Below are positions 62,630 through 64,000 of a stretch of DNA of 64,000 bases, in pieces. Within the stretch, counting starts at the first letter, position 1. The number at the start of each line of letters is the position of its first letter. The stretch comes from Streptomyces sp. RerS4 (GTDB lineage: Bacteria > Actinomycetota > Actinomycetes > Streptomycetales > Streptomycetaceae): positions 6,310,501 to 6,374,500 of the forward strand of contig NZ_CP097322.1 of assembly GCF_023515955.1 (NCBI RefSeq), in the 5' to 3' direction. Below the pieces are notes generated by a model. That model was not told where the DNA came from. It saw nothing but the letters and a program-made list of their open reading frames with translations, and ran no database searches. The translations under genes were made by a program, and so were the position numbers.

Positions 62630-64000
62630 ATGGCCGTTGCTTCCCACCCGATGCCGGTGGCGGGCCTGAAGGACCTGCGACACGAGTCCCGGATGATCGC
62701 GACCCCGTGGAGCCGGATGGTGCGGGGCATCGGCCTCGGCCAGTACCCCATGGCCTACGATCCCGACCTCGCCGCGCAGATCCGTCGGACGTTCGAACTC
62801 CTGTCGCGGCGCGTGTCACCCGCCAACACCTACACCCACTTCTCCCGGCTCCTGGCGGACCTGATCCTCAAGGTCGAGGACCCCGCCGGGGCCGGCGAGG
62901 CGGAGGTCGGCCCGGCGCTCGGACCGATCCTCGACGTGATCCGCTCGGAGGAGAACCTCTACTACCGCCTGATGGCCGGCTGCATCCTGATGGACGCCTT
63001 CGCCAAGCTGGGCCTGGACCGGGGGTTCCTCGTCAACCAGGAACTGGACTTCCCGGCGGAGATCCTGGCGGTGGCGGACGAGATCCAGCCGGACCGCATC
63101 CAGGACGAGAACAGCGGCCGGCACGGCGACTACGAGCGCCTCTCCGCCTACTCCGCGGTGTTCCTGGCCCTCGGTCAGCTGGGCCTGAAGGACCGGCTGG
63201 TCTCCGGCCCCCGCAATTACGTCAGCGAGGCGCTGGATCTGCTGGAGGGGATCCCCGGCCCGTTCTTCCGTGGGCGCGGCGGCTCCATGCTCCTGTCGGT
63301 GATCTGCCTGCTCGGCTACGACGCGCTGATCTTCGACGGCGAGCGGGACTACATGAGGGAGGTGCTGGACTACCTGGATCGCGCCGACGAGATCGACAAC
63401 CCCCCGTCGTTCCCGAGCCCGATGACGCCGGCCTTCTCGAAGGTCTATCCCCTCCTCACGATGCTGAACGCGATCGCGATGTCCGGCCGCGAGGAGTACC
63501 TGACCCACGGAAAGGACCGGCTCGCGGAGGCCCGTGAGCTGATGGCCGGCATCTCCCCGGTGGAGCGGACCCACATGGGCCTCTACTACCTGGTGGCCCT
63601 GCACAACCTGGGCCGGCTGGAGGAGCAGGTGCCGGACCTGGACGCCTTCGTCGAGGGCGTGGTGGGTCAGTGGAAGGACATCGACCCGGGCGCGAACTTC
63701 TTCCTCAACGGGATCGCGTACCCCTACATGATTTCGACGGCCATGGTCACGGGCCGGACGGACCTGCTGGACGACGAGTTCGTCGACCGGCTGGTGGACT
63801 CCTACCCCGACCTGGAGCGGACCGAGTTGGACCGCGCCAACCGGCCCTATCCGCTGAGCTACGTCCTGAACATGCTCGGGGAGATCAACGCGTCGCACCG
63901 GCTCTTCGAGCCGCGGGCCCGCTACGGGGGCCTCTCCGCCATGGAGTGGGTCGCCGGGCGGCTCTCCGAGGACGGCCGGGACGAGGGCAACCGGCTCTAC
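62630..64000 (+). CDS. Unrecognised helical protein, incomplete at the window end
   Basis: The first 457 codons of a gene that continues beyond the window. ATG 62630 follows AGGAAGG at 9 nt. The product starts MAVASHPMPVAGLKDLRHES and is predicted all-helical with regular alternating helices (LLADLILKVEDP, LYYRLMAGCILMDAFAK, FLALGQLGLKDR, LLSVICLLGYDALIFDG), like alpha-alpha toroid or TPR-like repeat proteins; there is no membrane segment or signal peptide. No cyclase DxDD or lanthionine-cyclase zinc motif was found in the visible part. It lies 181 bp after the AT-kinase fusion and shares a promoter-motif with it, so the two are probably one locus. Confidence 0.65.
   Translation, partial: MAVASHPMPVAGLKDLRHESRMIATPWSRMVRGIGLGQYPMAYDPDLAAQIRRTFELLSRRVSPANTYTHFSRLLADLILKVEDPAGAGEAEVGPALGPILDVIRSEENLYYRLMAGCILMDAFAKLGLDRGFLVNQELDFPAEILAVADEIQPDRIQDENSGRHGDYERLSAYSAVFLALGQLGLKDRLVSGPRNYVSEALDLLEGIPGPFFRGRGGSMLLSVICLLGYDALIFDGERDYMREVLDYLDRADEIDNPPSFPSPMTPAFSKVYPLLTMLNAIAMSGREEYLTHGKDRLAEARELMAGISPVERTHMGLYYLVALHNLGRLEEQVPDLDAFVEGVVGQWKDIDPGANFFLNGIAYPYMISTAMVTGRTDLLDDEFVDRLVDSYPDLERTELDRANRPYPLSYVLNMLGEINASHRLFEPRARYGGLSAMEWVAGRLSEDGRDEGNRLY

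Overview
The window looks like a chromosomal stretch of a Streptomyces (or very close actinomycete). GC content is very high, third positions are nearly all G or C, GTG starts are common, genes overlap by ATGA or GTGA, and some starts appear leaderless. Typical streptomycete genes are present: a GH46 chitosanase, a monomeric isocitrate dehydrogenase, a long-form GAPDH, a LutABC operon, DUF6153 and DUF305 proteins. No transposase, integrase, CRISPR array or rRNA was seen.

Layout. 1-3120: the end of a PLP-dependent cysteine-synthase-like gene, then a siderophore/metallophore-type ABC importer (lipoprotein, permease, ATPase). 3124-5556: a UvrA-like ABC ATPase lacking room for a UvrB-binding domain. 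5726-22076: a bidirectional, defence-like island. Leftward runs a tightly coupled operon of a GHKL(Hsp90/sacsin)-ATPase/SF2-helicase fusion, a UvrD-like helicase, a DrmA helicase and a DrmB (DUF1998) protein. Rightward runs an XRE-GHKL ATPase, an unrecognised protein and a DUF6339-like protein. The two arms share a 515-bp intergenic region with repeated GTCAAAC operators. DrmA and DrmB are the DISARM core, but no methyltransferase, DrmC (phospholipase D) or DrmE is present, so this is my main candidate for an undescribed system.

22051-34488: divergent acyl carrier protein and PlsC-type acyltransferase, a degenerate P450-like protein with a lipase-like hydrolase, GAPDH, a copper-type DUF6153/DUF305 pair with a CsoR-like operator, a tandem Nudix protein, an ArgO/LysE exporter with divergent LysR regulator, a CorA-type channel, and a secreted chitosanase behind a CsnR-like palindrome. 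34461-42793: a GT87-type membrane glycosyltransferase, a membrane-anchored sulfite-oxidase-like molybdoprotein with a small membrane partner, a methyltransferase/DUF2064/GT2 operon, an OmpR-type two-component system and a sugar-nucleotide epimerase. 43037-54461: DUF805, isocitrate dehydrogenase, a degenerate stand-alone ATPase, GNAT, a class-V aminotransferase, CobF, LutABC, a glyoxalase, DUF309, tRNA-Pro(GGG) and an unrecognised gene.

54512-64000: a promoter-plus-terminator unit that folds as a structured small RNA of unknown identity, recQ, a 29-codon small ORF with a strong ribosome binding site, a LuxR-type regulator, a 1269-residue protein that fuses an acyltransferase-like domain to an aminoglycoside-phosphotransferase-like kinase domain, and the start of a helical protein of unknown family that runs off the window. 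The last three look like the edge of an unusual biosynthetic locus and form the second candidate for something new.
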